Assembly (NCBI GenBank): GCA_015075515.1
Contig: JABTUE010000003.1
Location: forward strand, 636,005 to 700,004
Reading direction: 5' to 3'
Source: Planctomycetota bacterium
GTDB taxonomy: Bacteria > Planctomycetota > UBA8742 > UBA2392
Length of the DNA: 64,000 nucleotides
Positions 9,311 to 17,873 of this stretch are shown here, piece by piece. The position numbers and the translations under genes were made by a program. Every line of letters starts with the position of its first letter. The first letter of the stretch is position 1. Below the pieces are notes generated by a model. The model did no database searches, was not told the DNA's origin, and worked only from the letters and a program-made list of their open reading frames with translations.

Positions 9311-10327
9311 ATGGCAATCCCCACGCCAACCGACACCCGTGGCCGTCACCTGCGCGACCTGCGCATTTCGGTGACCGACCGCTGCAACCTGCGCTGCGGC
9401 TATTGCATGCCCGCCGAGGTGTTCGGGCCGGACTACAAGTTTCTGCCCAAGGCCGACATTCTCAGCTACGAAGAAATCACCCGCCTGGCGCGGGCCTTTG
9501 CGGCGCTTGGCGTGACCAAGCTGCGCATCACCGGCGGCGAGCCGCTGCTGCGGCGCGACCTGCCCCAGTTGATTGCGCAACTGCGGGCCGTGCAAGGCAT
9601 TGAAGACATTGCCCTGACCACCAACGGCCTGCTGCTGCCGGCCATGGCCCGTGACCTCAAGGCCGCCGGGCTGAACCGCGTGACGATCAGCCTGGACAGC
9701 CTGGATGACGCCACCTTTGGCCGCATGAACGGCAAGGGCGTGGGCGTGGCGCCGATTCTCAAGGCCGTGGAAGCCGCCCAACAGACCGGCTTTGCCCCCG
9801 TGAAGCTGAACATGGTGGTGCAGCGCGGCGTGAATGATCACGAGATCGAGGCCATGGCCCTGCGCTGGCGCGGCACCGGCGTGGTCGTGCGTTTCATTGA
9901 GTTCATGGACGTGGGCACCACCAACGGCTGGCGCATGGACGACGTGCTGCCGGCACGCGAGATCATGGCCCGCATCAACGCCCGCTGGCCCCTGCAAAGC
10001 GCCGACCCGAACTACCCCGGCGAAGTCGCCAGCCGCTGGCGCTACGCCGACGGCGCGGGCGAGATCGGCGTAATCAGCAGCGTAACCAACACCTTTTGCG
10101 GCGACTGCACCCGCGCAAGGCTTAGCGCGCGGGGTGAACTGTTCACCTGCCTGTTTGCCGCCAAGGGCCACGACCTGCGCGCCCTGGTGCGCAACGGCGG
10201 CAGCGACGAGTCACTGGCCAAGGCCATTGCCGCCATCTGGCGCGCCCGCGACGACCGCTACAGCGAGCTGCGCGCCGCCAACGCCTCCCCCGTGCCCAAA
10301 GCCGAGATGAGCTATCTGGGCGGGTGA
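9311..10327 (+). CDS. moaA: GTP 3',8-cyclase, molybdenum cofactor biosynthesis
   Basis: Radical SAM enzyme converting GTP to 3',8-cyclo-GTP, the first step of molybdopterin synthesis. The N-terminal cluster is C25-x3-C29-x2-C32 (VTDRCNLRCGYCMP), followed by the SAM-binding ITGGEPLLRRD. The C-terminal substrate-binding cluster is present (FCGDCTRARLSARGELFTC), and the protein ends in the essential Gly-Gly (YLGG). Length 338 is normal. ATGs occur at 9306 and 9311; only 9311 is in frame. No partner moa genes are in the window. Confidence 0.95.
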   Translation: MAIPTPTDTRGRHLRDLRISVTDRCNLRCGYCMPAEVFGPDYKFLPKADILSYEEITRLARAFAALGVTKLRITGGEPLLRRDLPQLIAQLRAVQGIEDIALTTNGLLLPAMARDLKAAGLNRVTISLDSLDDATFGRMNGKGVGVAPILKAVEAAQQTGFAPVKLNMVVQRGVNDHEIEAMALRWRGTGVVVRFIEFMDVGTTNGWRMDDVLPAREIMARINARWPLQSADPNYPGEVASRWRYADGAGEIGVISSVTNTFCGDCTRARLSARGELFTCLFAAKGHDLRALVRNGGSDESLAKAIAAIWRARDDRYSELRAANASPVPKAEMSYLGG

Positions 10328-11628
10328 TTGCCTGTGTCCCGCTGCGCTCGTCCTCCGCAAACAGCATCGGTCACTCAAGGAATGGCCGCAATTTGGCTAC
10401 ATCAATGGCAATCTCGACGATTCCATTCGCGTTTGACAAGTCTACGTCGCACGTCGCAACCGGTCCATTCTCGGCGCCCCGGACGACGAAAGTGTATGCC
10501 CGTCTCGGTAAGCCTTCCAGCGCCAGGGATCCAGCCGCGGTAGCTTTGATGTCTTGGAGCCTCGCGCCACCATTCATCGGTCGAATGTACGAGATCAGAT
10601 AAAATCCAGGCGACAGGGCGTTCGTAAGTGTTACGGATACTCGACCTTTTGCTGGATGCAGGACACAGGTAACCTGAACAAACCCAGCGGCGGCGGGCGC
10701 AACCTGTACTTCCCCCACTTCAAAGCCTTCCGCCTCAACCACGAACTCCTGCGGCACGGGAGCGACCGCCAAAAGCTTCGCAGTGCCGGACGAGTCCGTT
10801 AGCTGCGCTCGTCCACCCAGCTGGCGGCCTGCTGGAAACACCGTGTACGCACCCGACGGGTAGCGTACCACGGCTCCGCTAATCGGTTTGCCGGTAGCGT
10901 CTGTGACTGAAACCAGTATCGTCGCGCCAACGTCCCACTCAAGTTCAACCGAAGTCATTTGACTGGGCATTACCACCGCCCTGCAGAATGCAACTCCGTT
11001 CCCGCTACGAACAGTTATCTCATATGTTCCCGGACGCGCTTGAGTCTTCTCGTAGCGTCCGACACCCAATTCTGAATAGTTCAAACGACCCTCAGCTACA
11101 ACAGTGGGGCCAGGAAAGTAAACAATGGAGTACCGAACACTCAGCAGGTCGCCGCTTGCTGGTCGACCTATGGTGAAGCTCAAAGCTCCAAAATCGCGCG
11201 ACATTCGCTGAACGGTGAGCGAAACAGAAGAGGTACCCTCAAGCGTGGCTGCGCGAACTACATAGAACAACACCTCATAACCGACTCGTTTCGGCCTGAC
11301 AATGCACAGTAGGTCTTTCATTGGAACCAGGGCTGACCCACTTCGTCCAGATGTAACCCGCACCGCCCATTGCCACGCGTCACTTTCGATCGCAACTTCG
11401 CCGTCATACAGCTCGCCATCTTCATACTTGACGTCAAAGTACAACTCTGCCGCAGGAACCACCTCTATCACGGCATCCATGATCTCGTCTTGCGGGAAAG
11501 CCTTGAAATCCGAAAGACCAATTTTGCGCGCGCCAAACCACTTGGCATCTTCGACATGCGCGCTAAGTGACTGAGGGGATTTGCTCAATTCAAAGGTGGC
11601 CCGGCCACCGGCGTCGGTAGCCCTTTGA

Positions 11629-12532
11629 GAGGCTGTTTCAAAACCAGTAAAGTTGGCTTGGGAGGCTGGCCGATAGGTTTGGCATAGGTCCATTAACCTG
11701 GAGAATGCCATGCCTCGACCCTTGGTCAGCGATGAACTTTGGAGCGTCGTCCAACCCCTGCTTCCCCCCGAACGTCCCAAACCAAAGGGCGGGCGGCCCG
11801 TTGCCGATCCCCGTGCCTGTTTGCTGGGCATCCTCTTTGTGCTCAAGTCCGGCGGGGCCTGGAACAGCATCCCGGCCGAGCTTGGAGCCGCTAGCCCGGC
11901 CACCTGCTGGCGACGCTTCAAGGACTGGACCAAAGCCGGCATCTGGCAGACCATCTGGAAGCTTTCACTGGCCAGGCTCAACAGGCAGGGCAAGATTGAC
12001 CTCTCCCGCGCTGTTGCCGACAGCGTCTCCATGCGTGCGGTTTTTGGGGGGCCCACACCGGCCCGAACCCGACCGACCGTGCCAAGCAAGGCTGCAAGCA
12101 CCACCTGATCACCGACGCCAACGGCGTGCCGCTGGCGCACTTCCTCACGGGCGCCAACGTGCCGGACGGGCACCTCGCGCTGCCCTTGCTGCACGCCATC
12201 CCGCCGATTCGCGGCCGTGCGGGACCACCGATCTGCCGGCCCGAGTACTACCTTGCGGATCGCGGCTACGGATGGGAGTGGAACATCATTCGGGTCAAGG
12301 CCATGGGCGTGAAGTCTCTGCTGGCAAGGCCCGGAGACAACACCCACGGCAGCGGGCTGGGTAAACTGCGGTACGTGGTGGAGCGCACGATCCCGTGGTT
12401 CAAGGCCTGGCGCAGGTTGCGCGTGTGTTACGAGAAGACGCCTCTGAGCCTGATCGGGTTTCATACCCTCGCCGCCGCCATGATCTGCTTCAACAAGGCA
12501 TTACGGAGTTAGAATGGTTTTGAAACAGCCTC
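11629..12532 (+). mobile_element. IS5-family insertion sequence, copy A (904 bp)
   Basis: The ends are perfect 18-bp terminal inverted repeats, GAGGCTGTTTCAAAACCA at 11629-11646 and its reverse complement at 12515-12532. Direct repeats TGA at 11626-11628 and 12533-12535 fit the 3-bp TNA target duplication known for the IS1031 group of IS5. It carries one transposase in two frames. A second copy in the same orientation lies at 16802-17699. Confidence 0.92.
11710..12512 (+). CDS. IS5-family DDE transposase, two overlapping frames
   Basis: The first frame, 11710-12108, starts MPRPLVSDELWSVVQPLLPP and carries the first catalytic Asp in ADSVSMRAVFGG. The remainder, ending at 12512, lies in the -1 frame and holds the second Asp (YLADRGYGWEW) and the Glu (LRYVVERTIPWF). 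The switch falls at a T5G6 run (12041-12051), so a -1 slip gives one protein of about 267 residues. Many IS5-group elements make their transposase by programmed frameshifting, so this is probably functional and not damage. Confidence 0.85.
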
Positions 12533-13012
12533 TGAATCTCCAGCTGGCCGGTCTCACCAAAGTCCGGGTGTACCGTGGAGAGAAGAAGTACAACCCCGGG
12601 AACCGGCCTGCCGTCTCGATCGGCGCATGTCAGGCGGAAGCGTCGAAAACCGGCGTCTCCCGTCGGTGGATTGCCGTCCGCAATACCCGCTTCAACGACG
12701 GTGTTACTGACATTGCTGCCCGGCGCATGCTCCGTCTTGAAGACTGACGGAACCTCAACGGGGCCGTCTGAGGGTGCGTACGACTGTTTAGGTTCTTGCA
12801 CGCCTATATCACCAAGCACAAGGATGCCCAATCCAGCCCCGACAATGGCAATCACTAACGCCGCAGCGAGAAAACGACCGGATGCGAGAGGGCGTTGACT
12901 GCCTTGGGACTGGCTCATAGCGGACTCGGTCGGCTCTCGATACGCGGCGCGGGATGCAAAGCTCGCCTATAGCGGCTCAAAGTACACATCATTCGACAAG
13001 CGGCGCCCGACA

Positions 13013-13682
13013 TCACCCAAACACTTGAAGAACTTCCAATGTTCCTGCTTGGCCATCATAACCCCAAGCCGTTCCTCGCAGCGCTGGGCCAACTACCCCG
13101 TCATTCAAGTCCAGATCAACGTAGTTCGACGCAAGCGTACCGTCGTCCAGTCTTACTGCCCGGTTTGTCAGGCGCACGACGAATGCGTAGCACGTGGGAC
13201 GCACAACAACCGATGAAGTGAACTCTTCGTACGTACCTGTTTCCACCCCGATTGTGCCGTCGTCTTCTATGGTTCCCGCCTTGAGTTCGCCACTGACTCG
13301 CACCTTTTTCGCACATAGCAACTGTGTCGTTGGTGTTGCATCATACCTCCAAACACCATCGACACGAATCTCGTTGTTCCCTACTCTCAGGTATTCGCCT
13401 ATGTAATTATCCATCACTACGCTGTTAACCTGCACGTACTGAACATACTCTATTTGGGCACAGTAGATGTATGAGCCAATCCACGTAGGTGATTGGCTGC
13501 CTTGCCCGTAGACACGGGCGTGATGAGAGCTTTCCGTGACTATCACCCAACGGGGTCGAGGTGATTCAATTCCTCCGGAATAGATTGACCAGTCATGCAC
13601 CGGCGTGTTCCAGGCATAGGATGACCTGGACGAACTGATGATTCCCGATGCCGTAGGCTTCACCGGAAATGCGGGCGCGTAT
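13013..13682 (-). pseudogene. Unrecognised beta-rich protein, 5' end cut by an IS3 remnant
   Basis: At least 216 residues with no family I recognise. Composition is rich in Tyr, Val, Thr and Asn, with aromatic-rich strands such as SYIYCAQIEYVQYVQV and EIRVDGVWRYDA, suggesting a secreted beta protein. The frame stays open upstream of the GTG at 13663 into the IS3 terminus at 13683 (reading APAFPVKPT at the junction), so the true N terminus is probably lost. Base composition is markedly less G+C-rich than the flanking chromosome. It lies 94 bases upstream of the IS5-disrupted gene on the same strand, and the two may once have formed an operon. Confidence 0.5.
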
Positions 13683-14983
13683 TGTAGTGCTCCCCTGAAG
13701 TCAAGCCACCTGGTTTGCTTGTTGGGCCCGGAACTGTTCCGGGCTCATGTAGTTCAATGACTGGTGCGGCCGTTCTGAGTTGTAGAAGCGGATCCAGCTT
13801 GCTACTGCCGCCTTGGCCTGCTCAAAGTCATCGAAGTTCTGCAGCCACACGCACTCCTCTTTCAGGCTGCGGAAGAACCTTTCGATCATGCCGTTCTGCT
13901 CGGGCGTGTAGTAGGCGTGACGAACCTTGGCTGAGCCGATAGTCCTTGCAGGCCTTCGGAAGCGCTTGCTCTGGAAGATCAGCCGTTGTCGCTACGGGTC
14001 ACGGGCGTTGCTCCATCCGGCCGCAGCGTGATGAATCTTGCCAGGCAGGCTTCTTCCTCGCACGTTCCGCTTTTTGGCCCGCGACCTCAACGCGAACTCG
14101 TAGCCCACGATCTGTCGGTCATGGCAGTCGATCGGCAGCCGCCAGATGGCCCCAACCGTCAGCCCCGCAATCAATATGAGTTACGTCCATCGCCCAGCGT
14201 CTTTGTTGCTGACCGTCGCCGCGACGCTGCGGCTGGCCTTGGCCCTTGACCTTGCGTTGCCTTGCGCTGGGTCACAAACCAGCGTTTGAGCCTGAAGACG
14301 CGGTAGACGGCCTTCTTGTTCACGGTCAATCCTTCATGATGCATCAGCCATGCCCAGACGCGCCGGTAGCCCATGGGGAATCGCTGGATCAGCTGATGGA
14401 TGCGCTGCGCCAGCATCGTCATCTATACCGCGCGCACCGACGAGGGACGGGGACGGTGAACAGTTCGGCACAGGTTCAGCACTCGGCAAATCCTTCGCCC
14501 GCCTTGGGCAGAACCAGCCTTATTCGTTCAACGTCCTCCTGAGGGCGGTAGGGTTTCAGGGCCTCCTGCAGGATCGGTTGTCCATGACCAGGTCACCGAT
14601 CTTCCGCTTGGCGCGCTTGATCTCGTGATCCCGAGCTGTCTGTCGTTGCGGGGTGTGAGCGCAACGAGTTCTCGGCGCCGGCCAGAACTTCTCGCGCCAT
14701 TGCTCGATTTCGGCCACGGTAAGTCCGTGCTTGCGTGCGGCGTCGGCCACGGACGCCCTGCACCTGAGGATGCTGTCAAGACCAGTGCCACACGGCGCTT
14801 GGCGGTCCAGCGCCGCACTTCGTCCTGCGGTAGTTCGGTTGCCATGTTCATACCCTCCCAAAGCCATCATCGGCCCACGATAAGGGTGGCTGCAACCTGT
14901 TGGAGGTATAGGCTCCAAGATTTGGCTCAGTAAGGATACTGACACCTATCAACAAGGTCACGTTTGGCTTGACGGCCACTACA
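13683..14983 (-). mobile_element. Decayed IS3-family insertion sequence
   Basis: About 1.3 kb bounded by related ends: TGTAGTG at 13683 followed by a GTCAAGCC block, mirrored as GGCTTGAC..CACTACA ending at 14983. The two ends align only with a gap, so one end is damaged. It contains broken orfA and orfB of an IS3 transposase on the minus strand. I could not find a clear target duplication. Confidence 0.75.
13701..14870 (-). pseudogene. IS3-family transposase OrfA/OrfB remnants
   Basis: OrfA begins near 14846 (MNMATELPQDEVRRWTAKRR) with a helix-turn-helix readable across frames (VADAARKHGLTVAEIEQWRE). The OrfB integrase part survives in two pieces: a helix-turn-helix segment at 14171-14422 (FPMGYRRVWAWLMHHEGLTVNKK) and the catalytic C terminus at 13701-13889, with FFRSLKEECVW, FYNSERPHQSLNYMSP and the final Glu. 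Several frameshifts lie between them, so no functional product is expected unless these are sequencing errors. Confidence 0.8.
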
Positions 14984-15062
14984 ATCTGAAGTGTCAATGA
15001 CTGTACCGCATTGGGCGGTATGGCAGCAATCAGACAGAAGCCGACGAGAGGAGGTGATGAAA

Positions 15063-15305
15063 ATGGCAAAGGCAAAAGGCAGCAAGCCGATGGTGTTCGT
15101 GTCCCCGACCCCCACTAAACAGTGGAAGGTCAAGAGCACGGACAGCGAACGCGCCGACAGTGTCCACCCGAAGAAGGCGGATGCTGTTGACCGCGCCCGC
15201 GAACTGAGCCGCAACAAGCAGGCGGAACTGGTAATCCAGAAACGCAACGGCCAGATCGGCGAGAAGGACAGCCACGGCAACGACCCGCGCAACATCAAAG
15301 GGTAG
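15063..15305 (+). CDS. DUF2188 small protein
   Basis: An 80-residue basic protein matching the DUF2188 pattern: VFVSPTPTKQWKVKSTDSER, then ADAVDRARELSRNKQAELVIQKRNGQI and a C-terminal KDSHGNDPRNIKG. The family's function is unknown; members are common in accessory regions. A strong Shine-Dalgarno (GAGGAGGTG) ends 6 bases before ATG 15063; the ATG at 15057 is in the same frame but too close to that site. It is the first of three plus-strand genes between mobile elements. Confidence 0.75.
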   Translation: MAKAKGSKPMVFVSPTPTKQWKVKSTDSERADSVHPKKADAVDRARELSRNKQAELVIQKRNGQIGEKDSHGNDPRNIKG

Positions 15306-15322
15306 GCCGTAGTTGCAGGTAA

Positions 15323-15341
15323 CCCGCCGGCGTTCGGCGGG
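15323..15341 (+). terminator. Small hairpin after the DUF2188 gene
   Basis: Perfect 7-bp stem CCCGCCG/CGGCGGG with a 5-nt loop, 18 bases after the DUF2188 stop. There is no U-run. It may be a weak terminator. A second imperfect stem (GCGACC..GGTCGC) follows at 15375-15402. Confidence 0.4.
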
Positions 15342-15374
15342 ATGCAGTGAAGCTTGACGGCGCCGTAAAGCAAA

Positions 15375-15402
15375 GCGACCCGAGGCGGTAACCTCAGGTC
15401 GC
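15375..15402 (+). other. Imperfect hairpin in a 243-base non-coding spacer
   Basis: GCGACC (15375-15380) pairs with GGTCGC (15397-15402), and GAGG (15382-15385) with CCTC (15392-15395), separated by a single mismatch. It lies between the DUF2188 and GIY-YIG-like genes and could be a leader structure. No known RNA family is recognised. Confidence 0.25.
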
Positions 15403-15548
15403 CAAGCAGGAGCCGGATCGACAACCCGGAGGTCGTGCGGTCAGTGTTGGCTCCCGTGGAAGCGCGAACATTATTGTTTCGCGGCCAGCACTTCAAGCCA
15501 CGACCTCCACATCATCGGCAGCAGGGACTGCCGGAGTGGAGGAGTTTC

Positions 15549-15875
15549 ATGATCACATTCACCGGAGTATCTGGCAGTAAGTACAGCGGCGGAGGTCCAT
15601 TCGACAACACCAGTTGTTTGCAGGATACGTCAGGGGTGTACGTGATTCTTGGCCGCAACAAGGACTCCGAAAACTGGAATGTCATTGACGTCGGGGAGTC
15701 TGGCGGCGTGAAGGGTCGAGTGGAGAGCCACCCGCGTGCGAATTGTTGGAGCGGGCAAGGCTATAAACAGCTGGCCGTGTCCCCAATCTACACTCCCGGA
15801 CGGCAGCAGGCCGGACGGATGGCGATCGAGCAGGACCTGCGGGATTACTACGACCCGCCTTGTGGAAAGCGGTAA
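15549..15875 (+). CDS. GIY-YIG-like small protein
   Basis: A 108-residue protein. GVYVILGRN followed about 15 residues later by VIDVGESGGVKGRVESH resembles the GIY...YIG beta-hairpin of GIY-YIG nucleases, and a downstream Glu in AIEQDLRDYYDPPCG fits the metal-binding position. The Tyr of YIG is replaced (IDVG), so catalytic activity is uncertain. The start is ATG 15549, with GGAGG seven bases upstream; the longer frame from 15435 has no ribosome-binding site. It lies 51 bases before the HAD gene. Confidence 0.5.
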   Translation: MITFTGVSGSKYSGGGPFDNTSCLQDTSGVYVILGRNKDSENWNVIDVGESGGVKGRVESHPRANCWSGQGYKQLAVSPIYTPGRQQAGRMAIEQDLRDYYDPPCGKR

Positions 15876-15885
15876 CGGATGGAGG

Positions 15886-15907
15886 GGGCCCCACGCGTGT
15901 GGGGCCC
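15886..15907 (+). terminator. Hairpin between the GIY-YIG-like and HAD genes
   Basis: Perfect 9-bp stem GGGCCCCAC/GTGGGGCCC with loop GCGT, 10 bases after the upstream stop and 19 before the HAD start. It has no T-run. It may lower read-through or mask the HAD leader. Confidence 0.5.
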
Positions 15908-15926
15908 TGACCTCATCGGAGGCTGT

Positions 15927-16790
15927 ATGAAGCGGAAGCCGGAAGTTGCCCTGATTTACGACTTCGATGGAACCCTTGCGCCCGGCAACATGCAGGAGCA
16001 GGCATTCATTCCAGACCTGAACATGTCGAAGAAGAAGTTCTGGATGACCGTTCGGGAGTTGGCCGAGAAACACAGTGGCGATGATGTTCTGATGTACATG
16101 CAGCTGATGATCGATGAGGCGGACAAGAACGAGGTCAAGATTTCCAGAAAGGACATCAAGCGTTACGGGCGTAGCCTGAAGCTATTTCCCGGCGTAGAGG
16201 GCTGGTTCAAGCGGGTCAACGACTACGCACGTGCGCGTGGCCTTGTGGTCAGGCACTACATTATCTCAGCGGGTAACCAGGAGATGATCGAGGGAACGAA
16301 GATCGCCAAAGAGTTTACCAAGATCTACGGCTCGTCCTTCCGTTACGACCACTACGGCAGGGCAGTCGGAATCGCCATGGCAATCAACTACACCACGAAG
16401 ACGCAGTTCCTGTTCCGCATCAACAAAGGCGCACTAGGCGTGACCGACCACGCCACGCTTAACGCGTGGACTGAACGCGAGACCCGCAAGGTTCCGTTCG
16501 AACGAATGGTTTTTCTGGGCGATGGTGCCAGTGACATCCCGTGTATGAGGTTGGTGAAGCAGCAGGGCGGGTTTTCAATCGCCGTCTATCGCCCCAGTTC
16601 ATCAAAGGCAAAGGCCGAGGCCAAGAAGTTGATCGGGCATAAACGCGTTGATTTCGCAGTCGCGGCGGACTATCGCGAAGGCAAGAAGCTTGACATCGCC
16701 GTAAGACGTCGCATCGACTTGATAGCTGCTGCGGTGAAGTTTCGCGACAGCATTGGCCAGCGGGCGGCGGCCAGCGATTCTGGCGTTTAA
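15927..16790 (+). CDS. HAD-superfamily phosphatase-like hydrolase
   Basis: A 287-residue protein with HAD motif I DFDGTL (residues 11-16, nucleophile Asp11), motif II in the HYIISAGNQEMIEG segment, and motifs III/IV in a Lys-rich region followed by VFLGDGASDIPCM. A helical cap lies between motifs I and II. The substrate is unknown; the layout resembles phosphoserine-phosphatase-type HADs. ATG 15927 is preceded by GGAGG at a good distance; the upstream ATG at 15879 lies inside the hairpin region and was rejected. Codon use is less G+C-biased than in flanking genes, consistent with transfer. An IS5 copy starts 12 bases after the stop. Confidence 0.8.
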   Translation: MKRKPEVALIYDFDGTLAPGNMQEQAFIPDLNMSKKKFWMTVRELAEKHSGDDVLMYMQLMIDEADKNEVKISRKDIKRYGRSLKLFPGVEGWFKRVNDYARARGLVVRHYIISAGNQEMIEGTKIAKEFTKIYGSSFRYDHYGRAVGIAMAINYTTKTQFLFRINKGALGVTDHATLNAWTERETRKVPFERMVFLGDGASDIPCMRLVKQQGGFSIAVYRPSSSKAKAEAKKLIGHKRVDFAVAADYREGKKLDIAVRRRIDLIAAAVKFRDSIGQRAAASDSGV

Positions 16791-16801
16791 CGAACTGCTA
16801 A

Positions 16802-17699
16802 GAGGCTGTTTCAAAACCAGTAAAGTTGGCTTGGGAGGCTGGCCGATAGGTTTGGCAGGTCCATTAACCTGGAGAATGCCATGCCTCGACCCTTGGTCAG
16901 CGATGAACTTTGGAGCGTCGTCCAACCCCTGCTTCCCCCCGAACGTCCCAAACCAAAGGGCGGGCGGCCCGTTGCCGATCCCCGTGCCTGTTTGCTGGGC
17001 ATCCTCTTTGTGCTGGAGTCCGGCAGGGGGCCTGGAACAGCATCCCGGCTGAGCTTGAGCCGCCAGCCTGGCCACCTGCTGGCGACGCTTCGCTGACTGG
17101 ACCAAAGCCGGCATCTGGCAGACCATCTGGGCTTTCACCTGGCCAGGCCTCAACAGGCAGGGCAAGATTGACCTTCCCCGCCGCTGCTGCCGACAGCGTC
17201 CCGCGTGCGGAACAGCCCAGGCACTGGCCCGAACATGACCGACCGTGCCGCGCGCAAGGCTGCAAGCACCACCTGATCACTGACGCCAACGGCGTGCCGC
17301 TGGCGCACTTCTCACGGGCGCCATCGTGCCGGACGGGCACCCTGCGCGCTGGCCTTGCTGCACGCCATCCCGCCGATCTGCGGCCTGCGGGACCACCGAT
17401 CTGCCGGCCCGAGTACTACCTTGCGGATCAGGCTACGGATGGGAGTGGAACATCATTCGGGTCAAGGCCATGGGCGTGAAGTCTCTGCTGGCAAGGCCCG
17501 GAGACAACACCCACGGCAGCGGGCTGGGTAAACTGCGGTACGTGGTGGAGCGCACGATCCCGTGGTTCAAGGCCTGGCGCAGGTTGCGCGTGTGTTACGA
17601 GAAGACGCCTCTGAGCCTGATCGGGTTTCATACCCTCGCCGCCGCCATGATCTGCTTCAACAAGGCATTACGGAGTTAGAATGGTTTTGAAACAGCCTC
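16802..17699 (+). mobile_element. IS5-family insertion sequence, copy B (898 bp, degenerate)
   Basis: It has the same 18-bp terminal inverted repeats and orientation as copy A. The first ~200 and last ~270 bases are nearly identical to copy A, while about 17000-17430 carries many substitutions and small indels. Flanks are TAA on the left and TTA on the right, an imperfect version of a TNA duplication. The T5G6 frameshift site of copy A is lost. Confidence 0.9.
16881..17679 (+). pseudogene. Broken IS5-family transposase in copy B
   Basis: The N terminus (16881-17096, MPRPLVSDELWSVV...) and C terminus (readable to 17679, with GYGWEWNIIRVKAMG and VVERTIPWFKAW) match copy A, but the middle is disrupted by several indels. 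The ADSVSMRA catalytic block is not recognisable. Non-functional as sequenced. Confidence 0.85.
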
Positions 17700-17762
17700 T
17701 TAGCCAGTATCTTGCGCATACTATCCCCTTGGTCAGCCTCATCGGCCAGAACAGTGTAGGGC

Positions 17763-17790
17763 GCCTAACAATCGGGTTCAAGCGTCGCTT
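17763..17790 (+). repeat. Possible half of an integron attC site
   Basis: GCCTAAC followed by AAT, GTTCAAGC and GTCGC closely resembles the 5' half (R''-L'') of class 1-type attC sites. No matching GTTRRRY 3' half is seen within 100 bases, and no integrase is present, so this could be a truncated relic or coincidence. Confidence 0.3.
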
Positions 17791-17873
17791 CACGAGATGA
17801 CCGGCCCTTGCTGCTGTCACCGATCCGGAATCCGAAGTCCATAAATCTCCAATCGCCGCTATCATCCCAACCC

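Larger units (their letters stand above)
10371..12918 (-). pseudogene. Membrane-anchored protein with carboxypeptidase-regulatory-like repeats, disrupted by an IS5 element
   Basis: Two fragments, 12533-12918 (5' part) and 10371-11628 (3' part), are separated by an IS5-family element at 11629-12532. Removing the element plus one copy of the flanking TGA restores one uninterrupted frame of 546 residues: the junction reads GQLEIQ followed by RATDAGGRATFELSK. The protein starts at 12918 (MSQSQGSQ), has one transmembrane helix at about residues 15-37, then an extracytoplasmic region with several carboxypeptidase-regulatory/Ig-like beta modules (DRDGRPVPGV, TDATGKPISGAVV, LTDSSGTAKL). This fold often occurs in surface proteins; the exact function is unknown. 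The insertion must inactivate it, and the intact frames on both sides argue that it is recent. Confidence 0.75.

Noticed and set aside
11629..17699. Composite transposon formed by the two IS5 copies
   Set aside because: Copy A has its own matching TGA repeats on both sides, and the outer flanks (TGA left, TTA right) do not match, so the copies most likely inserted independently.
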